A stretch of DNA of 64,000 bases from assembly GCF_001429605.1 (NCBI RefSeq), contig NZ_LMSS01000002.1, positions 352,618-416,617 of the forward strand, given 5' to 3'. The notes under the pieces were generated by a model. It was not told the origin of the DNA, did no database searches, and saw nothing but the letters and a program-made list of their open reading frames with translations. This DNA is from Phycicoccus sp. Soil802. Its GTDB lineage: Bacteria > Actinomycetota > Actinomycetes > Actinomycetales > Dermatophilaceae. Shown here piece after piece: positions 50,731 through 58,777 of the stretch. A program made the position numbers and the translations under genes. Numbering within the stretch: the first letter of the stretch is position 1; every line of letters begins with the position of its first letter.

Positions 50731-51558
50731 ATGACGACGCTCTCCGGCAAGACCATCATCATGTCCGGCGGCAGCAGGGGCATCGGCCTGGCCATTGCCG
50801 TGCGGGCCGCCCGCGACGGGGCCAACGTCGCGCTGATCGCCAAGACCGACAAGCCCGACCCGCGGCTGGCCGGGACCATCCACACCGCGGCCGAGGCGAT
50901 CGAAGCAGCCGGCGGGCACGCCCTGCCGATCGTCGGCGACGTGCGCGACGACGACCTCCTGCTGGCCGCGGTGGAGAAGACGGCGGCCCAGTTCGGTGGG
51001 ATCGACATCGTGGTCAACAACGCGAGCGTCCTCAACCTCAGCCCGACCGCCCAGCTCGAGCCGAAGCGCTACGACCTCATGCAGGACATCAACGTCCGGG
51101 GCACGTTCATGCTGACGAGGGCGGCGATCCCGCACCTGCTGGCCAGCCCCGACCCCAAGGTCCTCACCCTCTCACCGCCCATCAACCTCGACCCGCGCTG
51201 GTTCGCCGGCCACCCGGCATACACGATGGCGAAGTATGGGATGACGTTGGCAGCACTGGGTTTTGCGCACGAGCTCGGGCAGAAGGGTGTGTCGTCGACC
51301 TGCCTGTGGCCGGCGACGCTCGTGGCGACCGACGCGATCGGCAACCTCCCCGGCGGCGACCAGATGGTCAAGGTCAGCCGGAAGCCGGAGATCGTCGCGG
51401 ACGCGGCCTACGAGGTGCTCACCACCGACGGTCAGGGGCTCAACGGCCAGACCGTCATCGACGAGGACCTGCTGCGGGCGCGCGGGGTGGCCGACTTCGC
51501 GGCCTACTCCATGACGGGCAAGGACGAGGGCCTCGCCCCCGACATCTTCCTGAGCTGA
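50731..51558 (+). CDS. Short-chain dehydrogenase/reductase, HSDL2-like
   Basis: This 275-residue SDR has NADP site IIMSGGSRGIGLAIAVRAA, NNAS motif in DIVVNNASVLNLSPT, and active-site Tyr/Lys in HPAYTMAKYGMTLAA. It lacks a signal or membrane anchor. The long insertion NVALIAKTDKPDPRLAGTIH marks the hydroxysteroid-dehydrogenase-like 2 clade, thought to act on fatty or steroid-like alcohols. It stands alone on the + strand. Confidence 0.9.
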   Translation: MTTLSGKTIIMSGGSRGIGLAIAVRAARDGANVALIAKTDKPDPRLAGTIHTAAEAIEAAGGHALPIVGDVRDDDLLLAAVEKTAAQFGGIDIVVNNASVLNLSPTAQLEPKRYDLMQDINVRGTFMLTRAAIPHLLASPDPKVLTLSPPINLDPRWFAGHPAYTMAKYGMTLAALGFAHELGQKGVSSTCLWPATLVATDAIGNLPGGDQMVKVSRKPEIVADAAYEVLTTDGQGLNGQTVIDEDLLRARGVADFAAYSMTGKDEGLAPDIFLS

Positions 51559-51595
51559 GCCGGCAAGGTATGCCGCGTCGCCCAGTCCCAGCGCG

Positions 51596-51632
51596 GCTCA
51601 CCCAGAGGCTGCTCACCCAGAGGCTGCTCACC
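51596..51632. repeat. 15-bp tandem repeat at the ABC-F gene end
   Basis: GCTCACCCAGAGGCT occurs at 51,596-51,610 and 51,611-51,625, with seven bases of a third copy to 51,632. The array lies just beyond, and touches, the 3' end of the ABC-F gene. Confidence 0.85.
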
Positions 51633-53269
51633 TACAGCTCCTGGAGCCGGCCATCCTCGATGTGCCAGCGACGGGTGGCCTGCACATCGGCGAGCATCCG
51701 GCGGTCGTGCGTCACGAGGAGCACCGTGCCGCCGAACGAGTCGAGCGCCTGCTCGAGCTGTTCGATCGCCGGCAGGTCGAGGTGGTTGGTCGGCTCGTCG
51801 AGGACCAGGAGGTTGACCTCGCGGGCCTGGAGCAGGGCGAGCGCGGCGCGCGTGCGCTCGCCGGGGGAGAGGGAGTCGGCGGCGCGATGGACGTGCTCGG
51901 CGCCGAGGCCGAACTTGGCCAGCAGGGTGCGGACCTCGGCATCCGGCCAGTCGGGCAGGGCGTCACTGAACGCCCGCGCGAGCGTCTGCGGCCCGAGGAA
52001 CAGCCCGCGCGCCTGGTCGACCTCTCCGACCCGCACCGAGGAGCCCAGCCCGGCCGTGCCCTCGTCGACGGCCACCGTGCCGAGCAGCATGCCGAGCAGC
52101 GTGGTCTTGCCCGACCCGTTCGCGCCGGTGACGACGATCCGGTCGGCCCAGTCCACCTGCACGTCGACCGGCCCGAGGGTGAAGTCGCCACGACGGACCA
52201 CCGCGCCCGCGGCCGAGGCCACGACGGTGCCGGACCGCGGGGCCGCGGCGATGGTCATCCGCAGCTCCCACTCCTTGCGGGGCTCGTCGACCTCCTCGAG
52301 CCGCTCGATCATCCGCTCGGTCTGCCGCGCCTTGGCGGCCTGCTTCTCGGCCGACTCGGCCCGGAACGCCGGGACGAACTTGTCGTTGTCGGTCTTCTTC
52401 CGCCTGGCGTTGCGGACCCCTACCGTCATCCAGTTCCGCTGCGTGACAGCGCGTTGCTCCAGTCGCGTGCGGGTGTCGGCGTACTCCTCGTAGGCCTCCC
52501 GCGCGTGCCGCCTGGCCACCTCGCGCTCGGCCAGATAGCTGTCGTAGCCGCCCTCGTAGACCGCCACCTGCTGCTGGGCGAGGTCCAGCTCGACGATGCG
52601 AGTCACGGTGCGCGCCAGGAACTCCCGGTCGTGGCTGATGATCACCGCCGGGCTGCGCAGACCCGCGACGAACTGCTCGAGCCGTGCGAGGCCGTCGAGG
52701 TCGAGGTCGTTGGTCGGCTCGTCGAGGAGCAGCACGTCGTAGCGCGAGAGCAGCAGCGCCGCGAGCCCGGCCCGAGCGGCCTGGCCACCCGACAGCGAGG
52801 TCATCGGCGTCTCGAGGTCGACCCCGAGCCCGAGCCCGGCCAGGGTCGCGGCGGCCCGCTCCTCGAGGTCCGCGCCACCGAGCGCGAGCCACGACTCGAG
52901 CGCCACGGCATACCGGTCGTCGGCGCCGGGGCCGCCCTCCCCGAGGGCGTGGGCGGCGTCGCTCATCTCCGTCTCGGCCGCGACCACGCCGGTGCGGCGC
53001 GCGATGAACCCGGCCACGGTCTCGCCGGAGCGGCGCTCGGGCTCCTGCGGCAGGTGGCCGACCGAGGCGGTGGGCGGGCTCAGCGCGACGGTGCCCTGCT
53101 CGGGCTCCAGCTCGCCGGCCAACAGGCGCAGGAGGGTGGACTTGCCGGCACCGTTGGCGCCCACGAGCCCGACGACGTCGCCGGCGCCCACCACGAGGTC
53201 GAGCCCTTCGAAGAGTGCCCTGGCGCCGTGGCCGGCGGCGAGGTCGGTGGCCTTCAGGGTTGCGCTCAT
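51632..53269 (-). CDS. ABC-F family ATPase (ribosome-associated)
   Basis: A 545-residue protein with two ABC domains and no TM helices. Walker A motifs are GLVGANGAGKSTLL and VVTGANGSGKTTLL, signatures SLSGGQAARAG and SLSPGERTRAA, and Walker B LLLDEPTNDLDL and LVLDEPTNHLDL. The inter-domain linker is basic and helical (RNARRKKTDNDKF). ABC-F proteins bind the ribosomal E site to relieve stalls or confer antibiotic protection. Antibiotic-resistance versus housekeeping role cannot be told. Confidence 0.93.
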   Translation of the reverse strand: MSATLKATDLAAGHGARALFEGLDLVVGAGDVVGLVGANGAGKSTLLRLLAGELEPEQGTVALSPPTASVGHLPQEPERRSGETVAGFIARRTGVVAAETEMSDAAHALGEGGPGADDRYAVALESWLALGGADLEERAAATLAGLGLGVDLETPMTSLSGGQAARAGLAALLLSRYDVLLLDEPTNDLDLDGLARLEQFVAGLRSPAVIISHDREFLARTVTRIVELDLAQQQVAVYEGGYDSYLAEREVARRHAREAYEEYADTRTRLEQRAVTQRNWMTVGVRNARRKKTDNDKFVPAFRAESAEKQAAKARQTERMIERLEEVDEPRKEWELRMTIAAAPRSGTVVASAAGAVVRRGDFTLGPVDVQVDWADRIVVTGANGSGKTTLLGMLLGTVAVDEGTAGLGSSVRVGEVDQARGLFLGPQTLARAFSDALPDWPDAEVRTLLAKFGLGAEHVHRAADSLSPGERTRAALALLQAREVNLLVLDEPTNHLDLPAIEQLEQALDSFGGTVLLVTHDRRMLADVQATRRWHIEDGRLQEL

Positions 53270-53376
53270 GACGGGGGCGACGCTACCCGGAGTGGATCAT
53301 CCGGCCCCAGCGGATATCGCGGACCCGTCCCAAGGGAGCGCGTCACGGGTTGTGGGATGGCCGGACGCGCGGTGGG

Positions 53377-55005
53377 ATGAACGACATGACCACGCTGTCG
53401 CACACCGCTGGTGAGACCGACGTCCCGCTGCTCGAGCAGACCATCCCCGACAACCTCGATGCGACCGTGGCCGCGTTCGGTGAGCGCGAGGCCCTCGTCG
53501 ACGTCGCCCAGGGGATCCGCTGGACGTATGCCGAGTTCGGCGCCGAGGTGGGTCGGCTCGCCCGGGCGCTGCTCGCCTCCGGGATCACCAAGGGGGAGCG
53601 GGTCGGCATCTGGGCACCGAACTGCGCACAGTGGACGGTGGTGCAGTACGCGACCGCGAAGATCGGCGCGATCCTGGTCAACATCAACCCGAGCTACCGC
53701 ACCCACGAGCTCGAGTTCGTCCTCAAGCAGGCCGACATCTCGGCGGTCTTCCTCGCCGAGTCGTTCAAGACCAGCGACTACGTCGCGATGCTCGACGAGG
53801 TGCGGCCGAGCTGTCCGGGTGTGCGGGACTCCTACGTCTTCGGGCGGGACTCGTGGGACGACCTCGTGGCCCGCGCCGACGAGGTCGATGCCGAGGAGGT
53901 CGCCGAGGTGCAGGCCGGGCTCGATCCCCACGACGCCATCAACATCCAGTACACGTCGGGCACCACCGGCTTCCCGAAGGGAGCGACCCTCAGCCACCGC
54001 AACATCCTCAACAACGGCTACTTCGTGGGCGAGCTGTGCGGCTACACGGAGGCCGACCGGGTCTGCATCCCCGTGCCCTTCTACCACTGCTTCGGCATGG
54101 TGATGGGCAACCTCGCGTGCACCTCCCACGGCGCCGCGATGGTCATTCCGGCACCCGGTTTCGACCCGGCCGCGACCCTCAAGGCGACGGCCGACGAGAA
54201 GTGCACGTCGCTGTATGGCGTGCCCACGATGTTCATCGCGGAGTGGGCGCTGCCCGACTTCGCGGCATACGACCTCTCCTCGGTGCGGACCGGCATCATG
54301 GCCGGATCGCCTTGCCCGGCAACGATGATGACCAAGCTCATCGACGCCGGGATCACCGAGATGACCATCTGCTACGGCATGACCGAGACGTCGCCGGTGT
54401 CCACCCAGAACCGCACCGACGACACGTTCGAGCAGAAGGTCGGCACGGTCGGCCGGGTGGGTCCGCACCTGGAGATCAAGGTCGTCGACCCGTCGACGGG
54501 GGAGACCCTGCCGAGGGGCGAGGCGGGGGAGTTCTGCACCAAGGGCTACTCGGTGATGCTCGGCTACTGGGAGCAGCAGGACAAGACCGACGAGGTGCTG
54601 GTCGACGGGTGGATGCACACCGGTGACATCGCGGTGATGGACGACGACGGCTACGTGCAGATCACCGGCCGGATCAAGGACATGGTGATCCGGGGCGGGG
54701 AGAACATCTACCCGCGCGAGATCGAGGAGTTCCTCTACACCCACCCCGACATCCTCGACGCCCAGGTGATCGGGGTCCCGGACGAGAAGTACGGCGAGGA
54801 GCTGTGCGCCTGGATCCGGATGAAGGAGGGCGCGGAGCCGCTCGATGCCGCCGCGGTCCGGGCCTTTGCGACCGGCAAGCTCGCGCACTACAAGATCCCG
54901 CGCTACGTCACGATCGTCGACGAGTTCCCGATGACCGTGACCGGCAAGGTGCGCAAGGTGGAGATGCGGGAGAAGACCGTCGCCGACCTCGGCCTCGCGA
55001 CCTGA
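53377..55005 (+). CDS. AMP-binding acyl-CoA synthetase
   Basis: A 542-residue adenylate-forming enzyme. The P-loop-like motif is INIQYTSGTTGFPKGATLSH, A5 MTICYGMTETSPVS, A7 DGWMHTGDIAVMDDDGYVQI, A8 GRIKDMVIRGGENIYPREIE, A10 Lys near PMTVTGKVRKVEMRE. It activates fatty or related acids to acyl-CoA through an acyl-AMP. Start could also be the ATG at 53,386. It is divergent from the ABC-F gene. Confidence 0.93.
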   Translation: MNDMTTLSHTAGETDVPLLEQTIPDNLDATVAAFGEREALVDVAQGIRWTYAEFGAEVGRLARALLASGITKGERVGIWAPNCAQWTVVQYATAKIGAILVNINPSYRTHELEFVLKQADISAVFLAESFKTSDYVAMLDEVRPSCPGVRDSYVFGRDSWDDLVARADEVDAEEVAEVQAGLDPHDAINIQYTSGTTGFPKGATLSHRNILNNGYFVGELCGYTEADRVCIPVPFYHCFGMVMGNLACTSHGAAMVIPAPGFDPAATLKATADEKCTSLYGVPTMFIAEWALPDFAAYDLSSVRTGIMAGSPCPATMMTKLIDAGITEMTICYGMTETSPVSTQNRTDDTFEQKVGTVGRVGPHLEIKVVDPSTGETLPRGEAGEFCTKGYSVMLGYWEQQDKTDEVLVDGWMHTGDIAVMDDDGYVQITGRIKDMVIRGGENIYPREIEEFLYTHPDILDAQVIGVPDEKYGEELCAWIRMKEGAEPLDAAAVRAFATGKLAHYKIPRYVTIVDEFPMTVTGKVRKVEMREKTVADLGLAT

Positions 55006-55145
55006 CCGGACGCCGTCGGTGACGCGACGGCCGCCTGACCTCCTCTGACCTGCGCAAATACCGTCCCGTCTGGGTGGACGCGGCCGCAGACCTGGCCTAC
55101 GTTGCCAGAGCCGGAGACCCGTTCCGGCCCCAACCAGGAGGGCTC

Positions 55146-55745
55146 ATGAAACCCGTCATCTGGATCATCCTCATCATCGTCCTGCTCGTCGCCATCGCTC
55201 TGCTCGCCATGGTGGGCAGGAGCCGACAGGTCGAGGCGAGGCGCGGCGAGGCCGCCGACCTGCGCGCGGAAGCCGAGGTGCGCGAGCGGGAGCGTCTGGA
55301 GCGTGACGCCGCAGCCGCGGAAGCCCAGGCCCGGGCCGACCAGGCCCGGGCCGAGGCGGAGGCGCAACAGGCGCGAGCCGCCCAGCTCGAGACCGAGGCG
55401 CAGCGTCGTGCGGAGGACGCCGCCCAGGCCGGCGCGCAGCGCGACGAGCACCTGCGGCGGGCCGACGAGCGCGACCCCGACGTCGACGTCGTCGAGGCCG
55501 ACGGCCGCACGCTCGACGCGGACAGCGAGAAGGGCGACCGCGAGGTGCCGGAAGACCGCCAGGCGGCGGAGGACCGTGAGGTGGCGGAGGACCGTGAGGT
55601 GTCGGAGGACCGTGAGGTGGGCGACCGCGAGGTGGCGGAGGACCGTGAGGTGGCGGGCGACCGCGAGGTGACCGAACCGCATACCCCTGACCGCGACGGC
55701 GACCCGGACGGCACCGAAGCCGACGACCGGCCCCGGCAGGTCTGA
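55146..55745 (+). CDS. Membrane-anchored coiled-coil protein with Glu-Asp-Arg-Glu-Val repeats
   Basis: A 199-residue protein: one N-terminal TM helix (VIWIILIIVLLVAIALLAMV), a long Ala/Glu/Arg coiled coil (about 27-108), then an acidic repeat region with EDREV/GDREV units (about 130-175) and an Asp/Pro tail. AGGAGGG precedes the ATG at 55,146. The repeat is encoded by near-identical 9- to 18-bp DNA units, so repeat number may vary between strains. Function unknown; topology suggests a scaffold or tether in the cytoplasm or wall space. Confidence 0.8.
   Translation: MKPVIWIILIIVLLVAIALLAMVGRSRQVEARRGEAADLRAEAEVRERERLERDAAAAEAQARADQARAEAEAQQARAAQLETEAQRRAEDAAQAGAQRDEHLRRADERDPDVDVVEADGRTLDADSEKGDREVPEDRQAAEDREVAEDREVSEDREVGDREVAEDREVAGDREVTEPHTPDRDGDPDGTEADDRPRQV
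55535..55670 (+). repeat. Coding tandem repeat (GACCGTGAGGTG-type units)
   Basis: The core GACCGYGAGGTG recurs about seven times with GCGGAG, TCGGAG or GGC spacers, giving EDREV, GDREV or similar units. Adjacent copies such as those at 55,570-55,610 are nearly identical in DNA, not only protein. Confidence 0.9.
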
Positions 55746-55762
55746 TCCGAGTCACCCCCGTT

Positions 55763-55810
55763 CTGTCGGAAGCGGAACTACCGGATCTCCGGGCGTTCCG
55801 CTTCCAACAG
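55763..55810. terminator. Inverted repeat after the coiled-coil gene
   Basis: CTGTCGGAAGCGGAAC (55,763-55,778) pairs with GTTCCGCTTCCAACAG (55,795-55,810), one G-T type mismatch, 16-nt loop. 17 bp after the stop. No T tract. Confidence 0.7.
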
Positions 55811-55875
55811 GCGCGTCGGGGCAGGTGAGGCAGCGCGGGGAATGGCTTGACCATGGGTGTGGTTGTACGAGATAG

Positions 55876-55886
55876 TTGAAATTCAA
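55876..55886. promoter_or_regulatory. TTGAAATTCAA dyad before pirin
   Basis: A perfect 11-bp palindrome inside the AT-rich stretch TAGTTGAAATTCAAACTA, 18 bp before the pirin ATG and probably overlapping its promoter. TTGAA/TTCAA dyads are common MarR/HxlR targets. Confidence 0.5.
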
Positions 55887-55904
55887 ACTAGATCGGGAGT
55901 GACC

Positions 55905-56882
55905 ATGCCTGCTGTCTCCGTCGCCGACCTCACCGTCCTGCCTCGGGTGCCCGCCGTGGCCCCGGCTGCGGTGCAGCGCAAGGTCCGCTCGGTGACCAGC
56001 GCGCCCAGTGGGTTCGAGGGGGAGGGCTTCCCGGTGAAGCGTGCCTTCGCCGGCGTCGACCTGCGCGACCTCGACCCGTTCATCCACATGGACGAGATGG
56101 GCGCCGTCGAGTACGCACCGGGTGAGCCCAAGGGCACCCCGTGGCACCCGCACCGCGGCTTCGAGACCGTCACGTACATCATCGACGGCATCTTCGACCA
56201 CCAGGACTCGTTCGGCGGCGGTGGCACGATCACCGACGGCGACACCCAGTGGATGACCGCCGGGTCGGGGATCCTGCACATCGAGGCCCCGCCGGAGCAC
56301 CTGGTCGTCAGTGGTGGCCTGTTCCACGGCTTCCAGCTCTGGGTGAACCTGCCGAAGGTCGACAAGCTCAAGGCGCCGGCCTACCAGGACCTGCGCTCGA
56401 GCGAGGTGGGCCTGCTCACCTCGGCCGACGGCGGCTCGCTGCTGCGCGTCATCGCCGGTGAGGTCGGTGGCGTGGCCGGACCCGGCTCGACACACACCCC
56501 GATGGCCATGGTTCACGCGACCGTCGCCCCCGGTGGCGAGCTGACCCTGCCGTGGCGCCGCGACTTCAACGCCCTCGTCTACGTCATGAGCGGCGACGGC
56601 TTCGTGGGGCCCGACCAGACCCCGGTCGGTCCCGGCCAGCTGGCCGTGTTCGGTCCCGGCGACGCCCTCCAGATCTCCTCGGCCCGCACCCAGCAGGAGC
56701 GGTATGCCGCTGGCCTGGACGTGGTCGTGCTCGGCGGCCTCCCCATCCGTGAGCCCGTCGCCTGGGCCGGTCCGTTCGTGATGAACACCGAGGCCGAGGT
56801 CCGCAAGGCGTTCGAGGACTACCAGGCCGGCCGGCTCGGCCAGCCCGTCCCGCACGGCGACGTCGGCGGCGCCTCCGCCTGA
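55905..56882 (+). CDS. Pirin family protein
   Basis: A 325-residue bicupin. The N-terminal metal-binding His set is in TPWHPHRGFETVTYIIDG and the later GSGILHIEAPPEHL segment. The C-terminal pirin_C domain follows (about 190-290: FNALVYVMSGDGFVGPDQTP). Pirins act as quercetinase-like dioxygenases or redox sensors. The dyad 18 bp upstream suggests regulation by a MarR- or HxlR-like repressor. Confidence 0.92.
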   Translation: MPAVSVADLTVLPRVPAVAPAAVQRKVRSVTSAPSGFEGEGFPVKRAFAGVDLRDLDPFIHMDEMGAVEYAPGEPKGTPWHPHRGFETVTYIIDGIFDHQDSFGGGGTITDGDTQWMTAGSGILHIEAPPEHLVVSGGLFHGFQLWVNLPKVDKLKAPAYQDLRSSEVGLLTSADGGSLLRVIAGEVGGVAGPGSTHTPMAMVHATVAPGGELTLPWRRDFNALVYVMSGDGFVGPDQTPVGPGQLAVFGPGDALQISSARTQQERYAAGLDVVVLGGLPIREPVAWAGPFVMNTEAEVRKAFEDYQAGRLGQPVPHGDVGGASA

Positions 56883-56893
56883 CCCGCTCGACT

Positions 56894-56933
56894 CTGAAGG
56901 ATCGTCAGGACCCTGGTCCTGACGATCCTTCAG
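56894..56933. terminator. 19-bp perfect inverted repeat between convergent genes
   Basis: CTGAAGGATCGTCAGGACC (56,894-56,912) pairs with GGTCCTGACGATCCTTCAG (56,915-56,933) with almost no loop. It lies between the pirin and MFS stops. Confidence 0.85.
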
Positions 56934-56935
56934 GT

Positions 56936-58360
56936 TCACGAGGCTGGGGTGGGCTGTGGCTCGCTGGGAGCCGGCGCTGCGGCATACCGGTCGCGCAAGT
57001 CGCGGTAGAAGCGGCTGGTGAGGGCGTAGGTGGTCAGCGCCAGCCCGAGCAGCCCGGCGAGGACGAAGACCAGGGCGATGCCACGCGTCGGGCCGGTGCC
57101 GAACCACCCGCCGATCCAGTCGGCGCCCCGCCCGTCGGTCATGAACGGCACGAACGCGAACTGCGTGATCGGGCTGATCAGGAACGCCGTCAACGGCGAG
57201 GCCGACTGCTCGACGCTCTGGGCGAACCCGAAGACCCGGCCCTGCCGCTCGTAGGGCACGACCTTCTGCAGCACGGTCTGCTCGGACGCCTCGACGTAGG
57301 GGATGAGCGCCATGTAGACGACCATCCCGACGGTCAGCCAGACGATGGAGTTGCGCATCGGGAAGACCACCGTGGTCGTCCACAGGGCGAGGTTGATCAG
57401 CAGGATCAGCCGCACCGGGTTGGAGCTGAGACCGGTGCGCGTGATGAGCAGCCCGGCGACGATGAGCACCCCGCTGAGGGCGCCCCAGATCAGGCCCCAC
57501 GCCTGCACCGACACCATCGACAGCCCGTAGGCGTCCATGAGCGCCATGAAGACGCCACCGAGGAAGTTGTTGATCGTCGAGAAGACGATGAGCGCGGGCA
57601 TGCCTGGTATGCCGCGCACCACCTGCACGGTGCCGCGCAGGTCGACCTTGTGGTCGGCCCCGTCGGCGGCGTCGTCGACGGCGGACGGGATGCGGATCAG
57701 TGCGAGGTGCACCAGCGCGATGCCGAGCACCACGAGGGCGAGCACCAGGACGCCGAACATCCCACTGGCGCCGACGAGCAGGCCGCTGATCACCGAGGTG
57801 ACGAGGAACGAGACCCCGGACGTGGTGCCGACCAGGCCGTTGGCGCGGTCTCGCTGGTGCTCGGGGACGAGCGCCGTCACGACGGTCGGCAGCGCGATGG
57901 TGCGGAGATTGCCGGCGATCATGCCGGTCATCAGCAGGACCACGAACACCCAGAGCCGCACGCTGGTCGGGTCGCGGAACTCCTCGCGTGGGGTGATCAG
58001 GTAGAGCCCGAACGACGCGGCGTACAGCACCACCGAGGCGAGGGCCGACCCCTGCATGACGGCCTTCTTCGAGTGGTGGTCGACGAGGCTCCCGAACCAG
58101 ATGCCGGTGAGCATGGTCGCCACGAGGAAGATCCCGGCGATCATGCCCGTCGCGAAGACCGACCGGGTCTCGAGGTAGACGAAGAACGTGATGGCGAACC
58201 ACACGGTGAAGTTGATGACCGAGACGAGCAGGACGTTGGCCAGCAGCTGCACGAAGGTCGGCATGAACGGGTCGCTCCACCGCAGCCGTGCGGCGGTGCG
58301 TGGCGCCGGGGGCGTGGCGTGCTCGGCCTGCGTCGGGTCGGCGGGCGGTTGGTCCGTCAC
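56936..58360 (-). CDS. MFS transporter (MFS_3/enterobactin-exporter-like)
   Basis: A 474-residue, 12-TM carrier. It has VSVINFTVWFAITFFVYLET in TM1, a SLVDHHSKKAVMQGSALASV motif A region, and a long middle loop (DDAADGADHKVDLRG). GAGGAGG sits 4 nt before the GTG at 58,360, which I prefer to the ATG at 58,378. A perfect palindrome lies upstream of it. Substrate not deducible. Confidence 0.88.
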   Translation of the reverse strand: MTDQPPADPTQAEHATPPAPRTAARLRWSDPFMPTFVQLLANVLLVSVINFTVWFAITFFVYLETRSVFATGMIAGIFLVATMLTGIWFGSLVDHHSKKAVMQGSALASVVLYAASFGLYLITPREEFRDPTSVRLWVFVVLLMTGMIAGNLRTIALPTVVTALVPEHQRDRANGLVGTTSGVSFLVTSVISGLLVGASGMFGVLVLALVVLGIALVHLALIRIPSAVDDAADGADHKVDLRGTVQVVRGIPGMPALIVFSTINNFLGGVFMALMDAYGLSMVSVQAWGLIWGALSGVLIVAGLLITRTGLSSNPVRLILLINLALWTTTVVFPMRNSIVWLTVGMVVYMALIPYVEASEQTVLQKVVPYERQGRVFGFAQSVEQSASPLTAFLISPITQFAFVPFMTDGRGADWIGGWFGTGPTRGIALVFVLAGLLGLALTTYALTSRFYRDLRDRYAAAPAPSEPQPTPAS

Positions 58361-58435
58361 TGGTCCTCCTCGGGTCATCAGTATCGACCCGCCAGTGCGC
58401 TGGAACTCATCGCCGGTTGACCAGCCGGACTCGAT

Positions 58436-58456
58436 TACGATACGCTCCGTATCGTA
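58436..58456. promoter_or_regulatory. TACGATACG-CTC-CGTATCGTA operator
   Basis: A 9-bp perfect dyad with a 3-nt centre in the divergent region between the MFS gene and a small membrane protein gene. The half-site GATACG and its centre-to-centre spacing are typical of TetR-family operators; no tetR gene is adjacent. Confidence 0.75.
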
Positions 58457-58474
58457 TTGAAAGGAGGCGGATCC

Positions 58475-58627
58475 ATGAGCCGTCACGCCGCCCACAAGTA
58501 CCCCCACGACTACCTGCACGACAACCGCCCGTATGCCGAGAGCCAGTCGGACATCGGCGGTGGCCTGTTCCTCGGAGCCGTCACGCTGATCGTCCTGATG
58601 ACCCTGATCGTCGTCGGCCTCGTCTGA
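58475..58627 (+). CDS. Small single-TM membrane protein (50 aa)
   Basis: This short frame was found by hand translation. The ATG has AAAGGAGG 6 nt upstream, a textbook site. The product has a His/Tyr-rich soluble head (HAAHKYPHDYLHDNRPYAES) and one hydrophobic helix (LFLGAVTLIVLMTLIVVGLV) ending at a TGA. It is divergent from the MFS gene and shares its perfect palindromic operator. Function unknown; a regulatory partner or subunit is possible. Confidence 0.75.
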   Translation: MSRHAAHKYPHDYLHDNRPYAESQSDIGGGLFLGAVTLIVLMTLIVVGLV

Positions 58628-58643
58628 GCGACCCCGCCAGCAG

Positions 58644-58678
58644 CGCGCCCGCCGTCCACCGTGTGGACGGCGGGCGCG
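58644..58678 (+). terminator. 16-bp perfect hairpin after the small membrane gene
   Basis: CGCGCCCGCCGTCCAC (58,644-58,659) pairs with GTGGACGGCGGGCGCG (58,663-58,678), loop CGT, 16 bp past the stop. Confidence 0.85.
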
Positions 58679-58777
58679 ACTGTGCTCACATTGCCGTGCC
58701 ATCGCAGCGGCTCACCCCCTAGGTTTGGCGAGGTCACGGCAGGTTTTGCACAGTCACGGCCAGCGGCGGGAGCAAGA

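Noticed and set aside
55752-58280. An 842-codon minus-strand frame across pirin and the MFS gene
   Set aside because: It has repetitive His/Arg/Gly composition and overlaps two strongly identified genes in other frames.
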